DNA of 64,000 bases from positions 50,516,683 to 50,580,682 of the forward strand of contig JAYGXS010000003.1 in NCBI GenBank assembly GCA_036362985.1. Reading direction: 5' to 3'. The stretch comes from Ligula intestinalis (Eukaryota; Platyhelminthes; Cestoda; Diphyllobothriidea; Diphyllobothriidae). Shown piece by piece: positions 23,559 to 34,330 of this stretch (position 1 is the first letter of the stretch; each line of letters starts with the position of its first letter). The translations under genes and the position numbers were made by a program. The notes under the pieces are model-generated. The model searched no databases, had not been told where the DNA came from, and saw nothing but the letters and a program-made list of their open reading frames with translations.

Positions 23559-24862
23559 GTAAGCTGAAATTTGTTGTTGATTATTTTTGTACTTGAATTG
23601 CTCGTATTGAAAAAAATAAACGTTTCCAATAAGTGCATAAACTAATGGTTGTATACGCCAGTTATCTGATCTTTTTTAGCTTGCTGGTATTGCTACAACA
23701 TATGAGCTAAATAAGGACACAACTTTATACTTTAAAATGATTAACTGCAAGCGAAATAGTAAACTTTACTTTTAACTAATGGCAACTTCAGGCAAAATTC
23801 AGCGTTTTGATAATAAATTATAACGTGCTACCTTCGGTGCCTGGAATTTTTTCTGAAAGTTAAAAAGAAATTGCACATCAATTTGTAAAGTTGTAAAGAT
23901 CAAGTAACTCAGCGAGCAAAAATGAGTCGAAAAACCAACAAGTTTGTACACTGTCAATATCGAAACAGTTTTCTGAGAACGGCCATTCCAGCAACCTACA
24001 ACTGCTCAAATAGAACTCAGAGACCTAACGGGGACAATAAACGGTCATTTTTAATTGCGTTATTTAAGCTACAACCTTCTTCGGTTACTGGTGGCTTTGA
24101 GCAATAAAAAGCAATTTATTTGTTCAATCTTATTTCAATAATAAATAGTAATGAACGTTTCTGATCGTCATGAAAACTCATTTGAATGCTCTTTTGTATG
24201 AAATTACTTTAATAATTTCCAATTCGCGTGAGATGAGAGCTTCCTAATGTGCTTTATCACATTTTGTGAAATTTCGTTTCAGTGCCACATGCAAGGGCAC
24301 CAGTTATTTTATTGTAAATTCTTATTTTTTACTTATTTTAGCGTACCATGATATTTCCGTTGTCAATGCATTCCCGTTTTATGGCAGACACATCGCAGCA
24401 AAATTGTTTTGAATTATAATTTTACTTGTGATATTTGGCTAGACCAAGCAAGGCCTTCAGATTTTAGGAAAAATGGAGTCGTCTAAAATAAATGATATAA
24501 ATTTAAACGTTCACGGATGTTATATGCATATATTTTTATAAGTGAGTGAAAAGTAGTGCGTCGATGTCAAAATCCATTGAGTGCAAATTTCGTCGTAGGT
24601 CTTTCGTCGTTTTTTGTCCTTTTGCAGAGGATACTTGAGGTTACTCGTGTATTCATGTGGTGATTAGGTAGAAGGAACAGTTTCTCAAATTATGACAATT
24701 TTTTGGAATCACTTAATAGGTAAAAGCAAAAACAAAAATACCAAAGAGGAAACCGAAATCATGTTTATCGGAAGAGCAACTAGTTAATGACGTATATAAC
24801 ACTTCAGTATTCAGAATGATGTACCTCTAAAACTCTTCATGCCTATAAATTTTCCTTCCAAG

Positions 24863-24913
24863 GCCTAGCTCGAGCTGCAGTTCCGATCAGGGCCATGTTC
24901 TACGTACAGTAAG
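24863..24913 (+). CDS. 51-nt Ser-rich exon of the modular gene, copy 1
   Basis: The acceptor is ccttccaag and the donor GTAAGT; phase 2 in and out; reads PSSSCSSDQGHVLRTV plus split codons. The exon start GCCTAGCTCGAG and the surrounding introns are duplicated at 26027, where the exon is also 51 nt. The pair forms a tandem exon duplication with its partner exon at 24998. Confidence 0.6.
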
Positions 24914-24997
24914 GTAAGTTACTTTTAAGAAATAAGTCATTTTAATATTTAAGCATTTTCAGTGAAACTGGTTGCAAACTCATTTGCCCTTCTTTAG

Positions 24998-25084
24998 CCG
25001 TTCTTCATCTAGGAGTCCGAAACGTCAGAGTCCGGCCAGATACAAGATTGGCAAAGGAGACGTATTGGAGTGCTGGATAATAAC
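24998..25084 (+). CDS. Arg/Ser-rich exon of the modular gene, copy 1
   Basis: The acceptor is cttctttag and the donor GTAAAT; 87 nt, phase 2 in and out. The split codon AG+C gives Ser, then RSSSRSPKRQSPARYKIGKG and DVLECWII follow. The SRSPKR motif is typical of SR-type linkers. It is the copy of the exon at 26162 (SKSPKRRSTSR), which carries an extra 21 nt. Confidence 0.6.
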
Positions 25085-26026
25085 GTAAATAAGCCAAAAA
25101 TTGACATCTCAGTAACCTATTTACTACGGGCACCATTTTGGCTAAAAATTGGTAGTTACCTTTCAGCTGCTATTGTAAGCTGACATCCCTTATTTTCGAG
25201 GAAAAATGCAAATGTTTCTTTGTCATTTCAGTGCAGCAAAAACATTTAAGGTTCTGCTCGTATGCACAATCTTTCGGTTTCCGTTAGTAACATAGAAATA
25301 CAAGCGTACAGTTCAGTCCAACCTATTGAATTCGGTGTCTGGACCATGATGAAACGGTTTACGTATAATTCGGCTTTGCCCTAACATCCGTTAAAATCGA
25401 CAAAATTTGATTGCTTTGTATTACATAGTAAGAGCCCACCTAAAAGTTCACCTGTACGTAATATAATGTTTTCATTTCGAAACAATCACTTCAAAAAGTT
25501 TTATCCAACCACCATGATAGACACCAGCATTAATGACATATTATACTATTTTTGAAATTATCCGTTTACATGGGAGCTTGATCCCTCACGGAAATACAGA
25601 TTTAGTCTTCTAGTGGGATTATTCATCAGCACGAGACCCTGACATTGAAACTTCGTTTTATTTCTTTAGGGGCTATATTTTCAATTAGTGAATGAATAAT
25701 GAAAAGTAGCACATTGATGCTGAAACCCATTAAGTGCAAAATTGCTAGTCGATCTTTGGTTTTTTCCCCTTTTTGCAGAGAATAACTAGGAGTACCTGTA
25801 CATTTAGTTGGTCATTAGGTCTTGGCAACGTTTTTTCATATTAGAACAATCGTTTGGAAGCATTATGTAGCTAATGGAAAACAAAATATCGAAGACGAAG
25901 TGGTAATCATGTTTACCGTTAGAAGCATTTAGTCGTTGACGTCTTTATCACTTCTTAGATTGTGTACTCTGTGTAATTATTCACAATGCTGTAAAATCCC
26001 TCTCTCCCATCACTTTTCTTTTCAAG

Positions 26027-26077
26027 GCCTAGCTCGAGATCTACTTCACGGCAGGCACATGGTCGACCTTCAAAGCA
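26027..26077 (+). CDS. 51-nt Arg/Ser exon of the modular gene, copy 2
   Basis: The acceptor is tcttttcaag and the donor GTAAGT; phase 2 in and out; reads PSSRSTSRQAHGRPSK plus split codons. It has the same length and the same first 12 nt as the exon at 24863, and the flanking introns also match. It joins in frame to the exon at 26162 (CA+C, His). Confidence 0.65.
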
Positions 26078-26161
26078 GTAAGTTATTCCTAAGTAGGTGA
26101 TTATTGTATATTGTAGCGTTTACCGTGAAACTCGTTCCCATTGCACTTGCCATATTTTAGC

Positions 26162-26269
26162 CCTTTGGCATCTAAGAGTCCCAAACGTCGGAGTACGAGC
26201 AGAAACAAGAGAGGAAAGGAAGACGCATCTGTGACGTATATGTGCCCCAAGGATTTGCTAGCAAACAAG
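26162..26269 (+). CDS. Basic Arg/Ser exon of the modular gene, copy 2
   Basis: The acceptor is ccatattttag and the donor GTAAGT; 108 nt, 35 full codons, phase 2 in and out. It reads PLASKSPKRRSTSRNKRGKE followed by DASVTYMCPKDLLAN. The first half is a basic SR-like linker, possibly a nuclear localisation signal (inference), and the second half starts the conserved module. The next exon completes Lys (AA+A). Confidence 0.7.
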
Positions 26270-26601
26270 TAAGTTAGCAGAACGTACTGGACGTTCGTGA
26301 ACAGCTACCTGTCTTGCTACGGTGTTAAGCCATTTTCTAAAATGCTAATGTACCGTTTGTAGCATCATTAAACGTTATCTCTGCAAGAAGTCAAACAAGC
26401 GAGACCGCTTCCAGTGGTAACAGTAAACGCCAGATGCTCTGCTAAAAGGCTGCATCAGTAGCATGCTTCTAAGGCTCAATTAGAGCTTATGTTAAGTTAG
26501 TTGTTGACATTAAGCAAACCGGAAGTAATGCTCTTTTAGTATTGATGCAGAGACCACTGTTCATTTCACCATAAACTGAAACGTTTAACTTTTTTTAATA
26601 G

Positions 26602-26692
26602 AACCTTCGTGAAGATGCTGAAAAATAAGTACAATTGTCTTCCCATCAATGCCTCCTCACAAGAGCTAAACGGCCATTCTGCACCTCGGGAG
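26602..26692 (+). CDS. Exon 'TFVKML' of the modular gene (phase 2 to 0)
   Basis: The acceptor is ttttttaatag and the donor GTAAAT; 91 nt. It reads TFVKMLKNKYNCLPINASSQ then ELNGHSAPRE. It is equivalent to the exon at 3382 by phase and by the aligned VxxLxNx(F/Y) pattern. The frame is open across both junctions. Confidence 0.7.
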
Positions 26693-26739
26693 GTAAATTT
26701 CGTCTTTAGTGTTAGGCTTAACCTTCCTTCCACCTGCAG

Positions 26740-26788
26740 ACAATCTACAGAGTTGCCCCGATAAAGTCCAAAACTGACTTGGAAGAAG
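26740..26788 (+). CDS. Exon 'YRVAPIK' of the modular gene (phase 0 to 1)
   Basis: The acceptor is ccacctgcag and the donor GTACCA; 49 nt. It reads TIYRVAPIKSKTDLEE and completes a Gly with the next exon. It is the copy of the exon at 3899. The intron before it is only 47 nt, a size common in flatworm genes. Confidence 0.7.
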
Positions 26789-26896
26789 GTACCAATATGA
26801 GTTAAACGCAATTATTTTATAAAGCAATTGAATGCGTTTACTTGGTTGATGGACCTGGCTTCTATGTGTTTTTTCCTTACAAACTGGTTTTTCTAG

Positions 26897-26983
26897 GGGA
26901 TTTGATAATAGAAACGCACGATCATAAGTTTCTGAAGGTGCTCGGCCCGGCTGACCGTACAGAAGACGAAGCTGCCTTTGCCG
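26897..26983 (+). CDS. Core exon 'LKVL' of the modular gene (phase 1 to 1)
   Basis: The acceptor is gtttttctag and the donor GTGAGT; 87 nt. It reads GDLIIETHDHKFLKVLGP and then ADRTEDEAAFA. It is the counterpart of the exon at 5134: GDxxxxT, an aromatic residue, LKVL and Pro are conserved, while the Cys-rich tail of the first copy is replaced by an acidic one. Confidence 0.7.
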
Positions 26984-27089
26984 GTGAGTCATCAGTGAAC
27001 GAAACATGAAACTTCAACCTAGCTTAAGTTAAATTATGTTCATCATTTAGTAGAACACTGACTCATTGGATGTAACATGTTTTGTGCAG

Positions 27090-27150
27090 AGATCAAGAAA
27101 AAAGCCTCCAAAGTTCGCATGGAATCGGACTATTATTCAAGCAGTTCCAG
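27090..27150 (+). CDS. Lys/Ser exon of the modular gene (phase 1 to 2)
   Basis: The acceptor is ttttgtgcag and the donor GTGACT; 61 nt. It reads EIKKKASKVRMESDYYSSSS and ends in a split Ser codon. It is equivalent to the exon at 5305 by phase and by its terminal serine run. Confidence 0.65.
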
Positions 27151-27899
27151 GTGACTTAATCGTTTTTATCTTTCATTTTTTTGATAAGGTAAACCGAATT
27201 TAACGGCTGTTTCTTTTTGTTGCATCTAAATGACTTGTACCACAGAAGTATCCGTATTTTATGTAAAAATATTCGAACTTTCAGTTGACGTCAAAATACC
27301 AATATATCATTTGATGCCTGAGTATTTATGATAAACGGCTGCATACCCTGCGTTTTGGGATAAAATTATAATGATAGCATTTGGATCTCAATCAGTTCTG
27401 AAATATGCATTATATAAAATAGAGCGTAAACAATACGGTGCAGACAAAAAGAACCTATTTGGCTTTTGCTATTGAAATTTAACAGGATGGTTTGTAAGTT
27501 GCATCAGCGTTCCGCTTTGCAAAGATGCGCTACTTTCGCCGTGGCTTAATTGCCGACTGAAATCGTTTTTAGCCTGCTTTTGTCCGCGTACTTATTTACC
27601 CCACAAAAATACGCATAAGCTTAATGGAAATTCTTTTATCCTCTGTGTGTAGTTAAAAAGTTTGCTCATCATGAATCGCTTATTAGGGTACCTGTGAATA
27701 AATCGAGCCTTCTATGAGTTACTGTGGTGCCCTTAAGAAAAACGATTTTCCCTCATTTCTGTCATTTGACCCGTGCTCGGTGGTGAGTAACCGTTTGTCT
27801 TTAAGTCACAGAAAAGCTTAATGATTTGCACCACAGTAATTTTAAATTTTATTTTTTACCTGCTTTTATATCTTTAAATATTCAAATGTTTCTTTTAAG

Positions 27900-27998
27900 T
27901 GAAAGCGATTCAGAACCTAGCTCTCTTCAACGGTGGTCAAGGCCTCGGTGCCGATGTCACAGTGGATGTCGTTGCACTCCGAAACTCGTTTTTCATAG
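27900..27998 (+). CDS. Ser/acidic and Cys-rich exon of the modular gene (phase 2 to 2)
   Basis: The acceptor is gtttcttttaag and the donor GTTAGC; 99 nt. After the split Ser it reads ESDSEPSSLQRWSRP, then RCRCHSGCRCTPKLVFH. It combines the acidic serine start of the exon at 5477 with a cysteine block like that at 1969. Confidence 0.65.
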
Positions 27999-28454
27999 GT
28001 TAGCTTAAATAATTTGTGTTACTGAAAAAATGTAAATTTTCCGCAAAAAAGCCCCGCAGACAGACTTTAACTCAGGTTAACGTGTCCGGCGTTACGCGGG
28101 TACGTATATTGTATCATAAACAGCCTTAAAAATATGTTAAATATTTATAACTAATCAGTCACATTGTTAGAATATATATTTGAACAATTTTATTCGATTT
28201 TCAACATGAATTCACTTATCCCCTTTGCGTCATCAGATCCAGAAAGTTCACGGGCTTTGAGTAACGTTAGAACAAGAAAATTTTTTAATGTATATGGAGA
28301 CAGGGGTAGTAGTATTTAAAACTAAAGAGAATACCTACTTTATACACAAGTAAATGCATAAATAGGACAGAAGTTAAGGAAGCGTTCAGTATTTAAACCA
28401 GCGTAATGAAAAAGTTATTAAAGTTTCTAATATGGGCTTATCTTTCAACTGCAG

Positions 28455-28509
28455 GACTTGCCCTGGACGCAGTGCCAGCGCCGAAAAGCCGGTCTGTGTT
28501 ATCTGTCGA
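28455..28509 (+). CDS. Exon 'CPGRS...CVICR' of the modular gene (phase 2 to 0)
   Basis: The acceptor is tttcaactgcag and the donor GTAAGC; 55 nt. It reads TCPGRSASAEKPVCVICR after a split Arg. The phase 2-to-0 pattern is the one that opens each module, so a further module may follow downstream, but I did not find it convincingly. Confidence 0.6.
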
Positions 28510-31500
28510 GTAAGCTAACGACACAACTTTCTACAACCGCTCACTGAGTCTACCGGCTTAGATCAGTTTCTCAAAAAACAGTACATTATTTTGTCGGGGA
28601 AAAATAGAAAGGCTTAGGAAATTTTGAAAAAATACAAAAAAGGGGCCGCAGAAACAAGCTTTCAAAGAAAATTTCTTAGTAAATCAGGTCCTATCGGGCT
28701 GGCTTTTTATTTCAGCTATAAACGCAATGGCCGAACGGCTTCTGTTTAAGGATATTGTTATAAAACTTTTTACATTGTGGACCGTTTGTCCGCTGTTTCG
28801 GTGGTTGAATAGATTCACAAAACTTATTTCATTCATTTTTTCGATAAATTGTATTAACAACACAACTTTTGTAATTATTGTTTCATATTTTAGCATCCAG
28901 GACCCAATTAAAGATAAGCTTTTCTTCAATTTTAGGCAGTAATCAATAAGTCTTGAAGGCCCGCCAAAGTCCAACTGTTTCCTTCGTTGTTGCCTATTTT
29001 TTTCAAAATAAATTAGTACGACATTCTGCCGACAATTTTATCTGATTTTGCGTGCTCTGGATCATTGGGGTGACCGTTTGCTATACACTGTCTGCAGGAA
29101 AACAATCTAAGATAATATATTAAGCCTTATTGTGAAGACTTCGGTGGCCTTCAACCGAAGCCCCTACCTTAGAAAAGGCAAATTACAAGACCAGGAGGTA
29201 TTGCAAACGCACCTACCGATGAATGTTTGCCTTTTTTAAGGCACCCTATCTGTTCATCGGTTAGAGGATCGATATTAACTGAAGTGAATTTAAAAAAGAC
29301 GTTTCTCTGGGAGGTTAAGTTTCCATCGCTTTTAAGGAAGCGGTCACAGGCAGATTAAATTATGCCAAATTTCCCCTAATTTCTGTTATTCCGTAGAGGT
29401 AAACCCCGAAATCCAACATAAGGCAATAGATAGAGGTCTTCACATTTTTATGGTTTAACTGACTTTGCCTGTGGAAAACTGGCACTCAGTGGGTTTTTGT
29501 TTGTTAAATGCACTCTTACTATTGGGTTCTTTTTCCAAAACTACACGAGTTCGCTTCGTCCCCACTTCTGTTTTAAACGTTATGTGATGGACAAATTCCA
29601 AATAATACGACAAACTTCGCTCACCGTAAACGCGGTAACATTGGGTCTAAGTAGCTGTGCGAGCATATGCTGTTCGAAATCCAAATTGTTCGCAATTTAG
29701 TCAAATTCATTATTAAAATCTGCCAACCCCCTCCCCTTCCCCTCTAATAATTGAGTGGGCCAATTAGTCATTCTGGTGGATTTTAGATGATTGCTTATGC
29801 AATCCTTCCTGGGCAATCAGCTTACTCTATCCGTATTGGTGGATTTCATGCGTGCAGTAGAGTGGACGGGTAAATCGACCCAAGTGTGATTAAGTTCACG
29901 ATTTACTATGTGTCCTTGTAGCTGAATTGGTAGATCGGTAGCTGTACCAAGACCTCTCCTGCTGATGTGGTTTCGAATCCCCCCGCGATAACGACTATAA
30001 CACAATTGGGTCACTTAAAAATGCAGTGTATTATTTGTTCAACTGGCCTATGAAGAAAGACAGAAAAAATGACAAGTATACAGAGTCCAAAAATTTAATA
30101 CATCCTGGTGCTCAGAAGAAACGTTCCACGCACTCTCTCTTACGTTTAAGTTGTAAAAAAGCGGTCTTGAAGACAGATAGGAAGGCTAGAAATTGAGCAA
30201 TTCAGTTCAAATTTGCGAAGATTAGCAGTAGATGATCATCTCAGTAAACATTAACCGACGTTTTGTCAGGGGCGTTTGGTGGTGATTTATCAACTAGGAT
30301 GATTGCAATATTATTAAGCCTGCAAATATTACTGCCAGAACAATTTAATCTTATCAGAGTGCTGACTTCAGTTTTGTTGATCGATTCGACCGCCTCAAAA
30401 AATCGCATTCGCCAGAAATTAATACCGCTCTCAAAGTTATTTCTGACATATTTATATATTAAATCATAATTTATGAAAACATATGATTATATTTCTTTTC
30501 TATACTTGTTTTATAGCAACTTACGTTTTCTTTCACATTCCTGCCCGAACAAATTGTATATTTTGGTTTAAAATGCATGTTATAATGAAATTTTAAAACA
30601 AGTAAGTGCTTGTTAAAATAGCATCGTGCCCCGGCGTGCATTCAGGCTCATTGTGGTAAACGCAGTAGTTAATCTCGTCTGCACGCTTTTAGGAACTATG
30701 TATGGCATCTTCGTAATTTTGGGTGGTATGTGAATCCCTTTTACATTAAGTGCACAGTGTGTAATTTGTAAAGCCTATTGGTATACTAAAGAGCTGGTGA
30801 GATTCGACATTATTCGGGAATTGAAGCATTTTTGTGGCTGAAATATATTCTTCGTAAATTGACAGAAGCGTCTTTACCCACAAAACTATGCTGAGAATTA
30901 TAAGGGTGTGTAAGGGCAGAGGAAAAAGCAGTGGTCAACTTATTGAGTGATGCCTGTGAGCGTCTGGAGAGGCGAGCACCTAAATGAAGGCACCTGTTTT
31001 GGCTGAAATATCCTAGGATTATAGTATATGATACTGAGTATTATATCCATACCTTTCTAACCAAAATTGCAGTTCAGCACTTTTACTAGCTATTCCTTCC
31101 GTTACGCTACATGCTGTATTTCGCACCAACCAATTTTGAGACCAATTGGTTGAGGTGAAGATCCATCGAGCACAGAGAGAGAGATATCAATCAAAAGGTT
31201 TGCAGCCTAACCGTACGTAAAAAAAAAACTAGATCTATGCCTCAGCCACAAGCAAAGTACAACATCGTAAGCAAGCTGAAAGAGAACCATGCGGTTATGA
31301 CGATAACCGAGCTGATGACAGTTTACAGGGACGAAAAGCACTGTAAAGACGTACATATTACAATAACGAAAATAAGGTAAAGCTCAAATACAGAATGCTC
31401 TTATTAAGTTTAACATAAAAGCGTTTAGAAAAAGAGCGTTCACACCGACAAGCGGGGTTTAGTATGCATATTTTAATGTTACAACACTGAATTATTTGGA

Positions 31501-33317
31501 AGGGTGTGACAAGAAATGGAAAAGGTAACCTTATAAGGAGAGAGCAAAGCTCAGTACTACGAATGTTATTTTGAGTTTTTTCTGTTTATTAGTTGCTGTA
31601 TGCACAATTGCACCTACGGCTTTGAAGCTTATGTACTTTGTGTGTGAAGTAAATCATCAAGTATATTTTCAGCGCCCTACACTTTACACTGAATATAGTC
31701 TTTCACCGAAAAAATTGATACACCCTGGTTCGGGAGTTTAAATCCGTACTTTTAGAGATTAAGTCTGTCAGCTGCATAAATTGCTTGAAGAGCAGCATTC
31801 TTAGGCAGCGACCCGCTGCATCAGTTGATCGAAAGTGGCATGACAAAAGCACAGTCGACGAAATTAAATTAGGTTACGTCATAAAAATTGGTTAACTCAA
31901 GCATGAGGAACGTGCGTAGCAACGTCTTCTGAATCTTCTTTCAGCCCCCATCTACACAATGCTTTGAGAAAATGAGAGTTTAGTGGACTGGTGGATTGAA
32001 CTGCGACTACACGCGACAGTAGAAAGACAAGAGATTATAGGCTTTGATATCGAGGCAGGACCTTAATTACGAAAACTCGGCGGCAACGGGATAGCCTGTT
32101 GTTGTCAGATTCACAATCAAAGCCCTTCAGCATTACGAAGGTTACGGTTGCTTGTTCTGACAGGCCTGCATTTGACAGAACCAGTCTGAGGTAGACGTAA
32201 TTCGTGGTTTCTTAGGACAATTCACTACGGACTTTATTTTTGGATAGGCCCTGAACTCCTACAAGCTGACTGTTCAACAAAGTGTCCTGGGCGGAGATAC
32301 TCTGAATCTATCACAGTGCACAATGTACTTTGTAAACGAAACCCCGATAACCCTAGATGTACAGGAGATGATGTCCCAGTCTTGCTAGAAAGCATGTCAA
32401 AATGCCTGAATTGGGTAAATATAAGTCCTGAAGATAGACCCCGATGAACAAGGCCAAAAACGGAAATAAAATGCAAATCGACCATGATATTTGGAGACGG
32501 CCTCCCAAATTACCGACTGCCCATTAAGGAATTCATTGAGAAGCTTTTCGGGGTAATGAAGGGGATAAAAATTAATGGAGTCAGTGCTAAGCTGTTGGTG
32601 CAATTGTTTCTTAAAACAGAGTGGGGGGAGTAACCAAAAAAGAACAATGAAGCTTGTGCGGGCGATTAACAGAGGGGAAGAGCCGCGGAGTGCCATAGTT
32701 TTTCCTAAACTTGTATAGGTGAGCTCAAGGAGTGCTTTTTCGCGCCAACTAAAGATATTAAGGAAATTAAGAACACATCATAGCCCTCTGATCATTCTAA
32801 AGGCCATCGTCCTGTTCCCTGGCTATTATTAATGAGGAAAAAACATTTTATTTTTCGTCTTCGTTAAGATTTTTAGGTTTATTAATTGTCTATTTTGGTA
32901 GCGCTTCATTGGAAATTCACTAGAAAAGCGTAATTTCGTCTTATACAGGCGCACCACGCCTGGCAGAATTTTTTTTACATTTTATGCTTACATTTTTAAA
33001 CATTGGACCGAAAATCTGTTTGTCAAAATTAAGAAAATATCCCTTTATCGAGCCTAAGATCCGCATGGCCTTGGTTAACGAAGTATGATATTGGTTTGAG
33101 ATTTGTGCAATCCATAAACCGAGGACCGAGGTCACAAAATAACTTGTGTTAGTAGCCTATTTTTGGTAGATCATAATCAAATAACCTGGAATTTTATACA
33201 ATCGTGATAAATTAATAGCTTACAACAACATTCGTGTGAATTATGAGAGGTATGCTGCCATGTATGTGCTTGTTTTCGCGTTGATTTCCATCAGTTGAGA
33301 TCACCGACAATTATAAC
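28510..33317. other. Long stretch without a confident gene
   Basis: AT-rich, with many short frames but no motif. A phase 0-to-1 candidate exon at 31675-31731 (acceptor attttcag, reading EYSLSPKKLIHP) could continue the modular gene but does not align well. A tRNA-like segment lies at 29911-30010. Otherwise nothing is recognised. Confidence 0.4.
29911..30010 (+). repeat. tRNA-like SINE head or tRNA relic
   Basis: A-box-like TAGCTGAATTGGTAGA near 29918 and B-box-like GGTTTCGAATCC near 29969 are spaced as in a tRNA gene. The acceptor stem does not close cleanly and the flanks do not match SINE family 1, so it is either a second SINE family or a decayed tRNA. Confidence 0.45.
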
Positions 33318-33860
33318 TGTTGGGAGGACAAAGCACGTCACCTAGACAGAGACACAGACAGTTCGAGGTCACGCCGGACCAGTCAACCTTGGAACAGTGG
33401 GTAGTGTTACAGTGGACGTCACCCAGACGTCAGACAGAACGAGGTCACGTCGGAAGGGACAACTCACGCGACCTTCAAATAGTGGACATTATGCCTGGAC
33501 AAAGAAGGCGCACCCGAAGCCAGACTGCACTGGAGTCGAGCCGAGCCGTGAGGGGTCACGCGAGGACAGACGCATGGACGCGCATAGCGAGCATGCGCAC
33601 TGGGAGAGCCACTAGGGAGCAATGACGGCTGCAAGGCGCTAGCAGAACGGGGACTCTGTTGTAGGACAAGCTGCCGACTAGACGAGACTGCTGAAGCGAG
33701 ACCGACCACAGAAGACAACTGCTGGACACACGGACCAGAGTGTATGTACTAGTACTAGTGACAGTAAAGTACTAGTTGTTTTCCCATCCTGTCTTCTCTT
33801 CCCAACACGCACTGGGGGAACATAACCGGTGTGGACACAGAAACACAATAGGTTACAACA
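33318..33860 (+). repeat. LTR of an LTR retrotransposon
   Basis: Starts TGTTGGGAGG and ends GGTTACAACA, giving the expected TG...CA ends with a short inverted TGTTG/CAACA. It is followed within one base by TGGCGACGCAGG, which looks like a primer-binding site. GC content is well above the surroundings. The open frames over it on both strands look like non-coding LTR sequence. The second LTR is not in the window. Confidence 0.6.
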
Positions 33861-34330
33861 TTGGCGACGCAGGTGAGATAACCGGTGTTGAAACAGGAAC
33901 ACACGAGGTTACAACAGTGGCGACGCAGGTGATCACTCCAGACGCGGGTGAAGACTCAAGATCATTGAAAGGACCACAAAAAATTGATCAGTTTCGAGCA
34001 GATGAGGATGATGTTGAAGGCAAGACAAGCCAATGTCAGCGCTCTCCTCGCAGTGCTACGTGAAGATGGGAAGGAGACAGGCCGTGATGAGGGAACAAAG
34101 CTGGAGAACAAGATCAAACAAGCTACAACAGAAGCCATCATAGCAGCAAAAGCAGCAGCCACAGCAGGTGCTGATGCATCAACAGACACAGAGGCATCAG
34201 CAGCCACAGAAGCGGAAAAGATCGAGCCGCAGATGGCCACAGAGGCAACAGATGCAGAAGCAGCATCAGCGACAGACGACATTGCGACAGAGGCAACAGC
34301 AGTGCTTGTGAGAATGACTGAAATGTAAGT
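33861..34330 (+). mobile_element. Internal 5' region of the LTR element with Ala/Thr-rich frame
   Basis: After the primer-binding-like site the LTR end and site are repeated once in tandem (about 57 bp period), then an open frame of about 114 codons (33984-34328) is extremely rich in Ala, Thr and Glu (ATTEAIIAAKAAATAGADAS). It could be a gag start or a simple GCA-repeat expansion. No reverse transcriptase or integrase follows, so the element is truncated. Confidence 0.4.

Noticed and set aside
28684..28974. 96-residue minus-strand frame
   Set aside because: AT-rich, no motif, overlapped by another frame on the opposite strand.
29911..29990. Functional tRNA gene
   Set aside because: A and B boxes are present but the acceptor stem and anticodon arm do not form cleanly; treated as SINE head or relic.
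31675..31731. Phase 0-1 segment EYSLSPKKLIHP as next exon of the modular gene
   Set aside because: Phase and acceptor fit, but residues do not align with YRVxPxK and the donor GTTCGG is poor.
33320..33902. Several overlapping frames on both strands
   Set aside because: They lie in the LTR, whose GC-rich sequence has few stops; no motifs.
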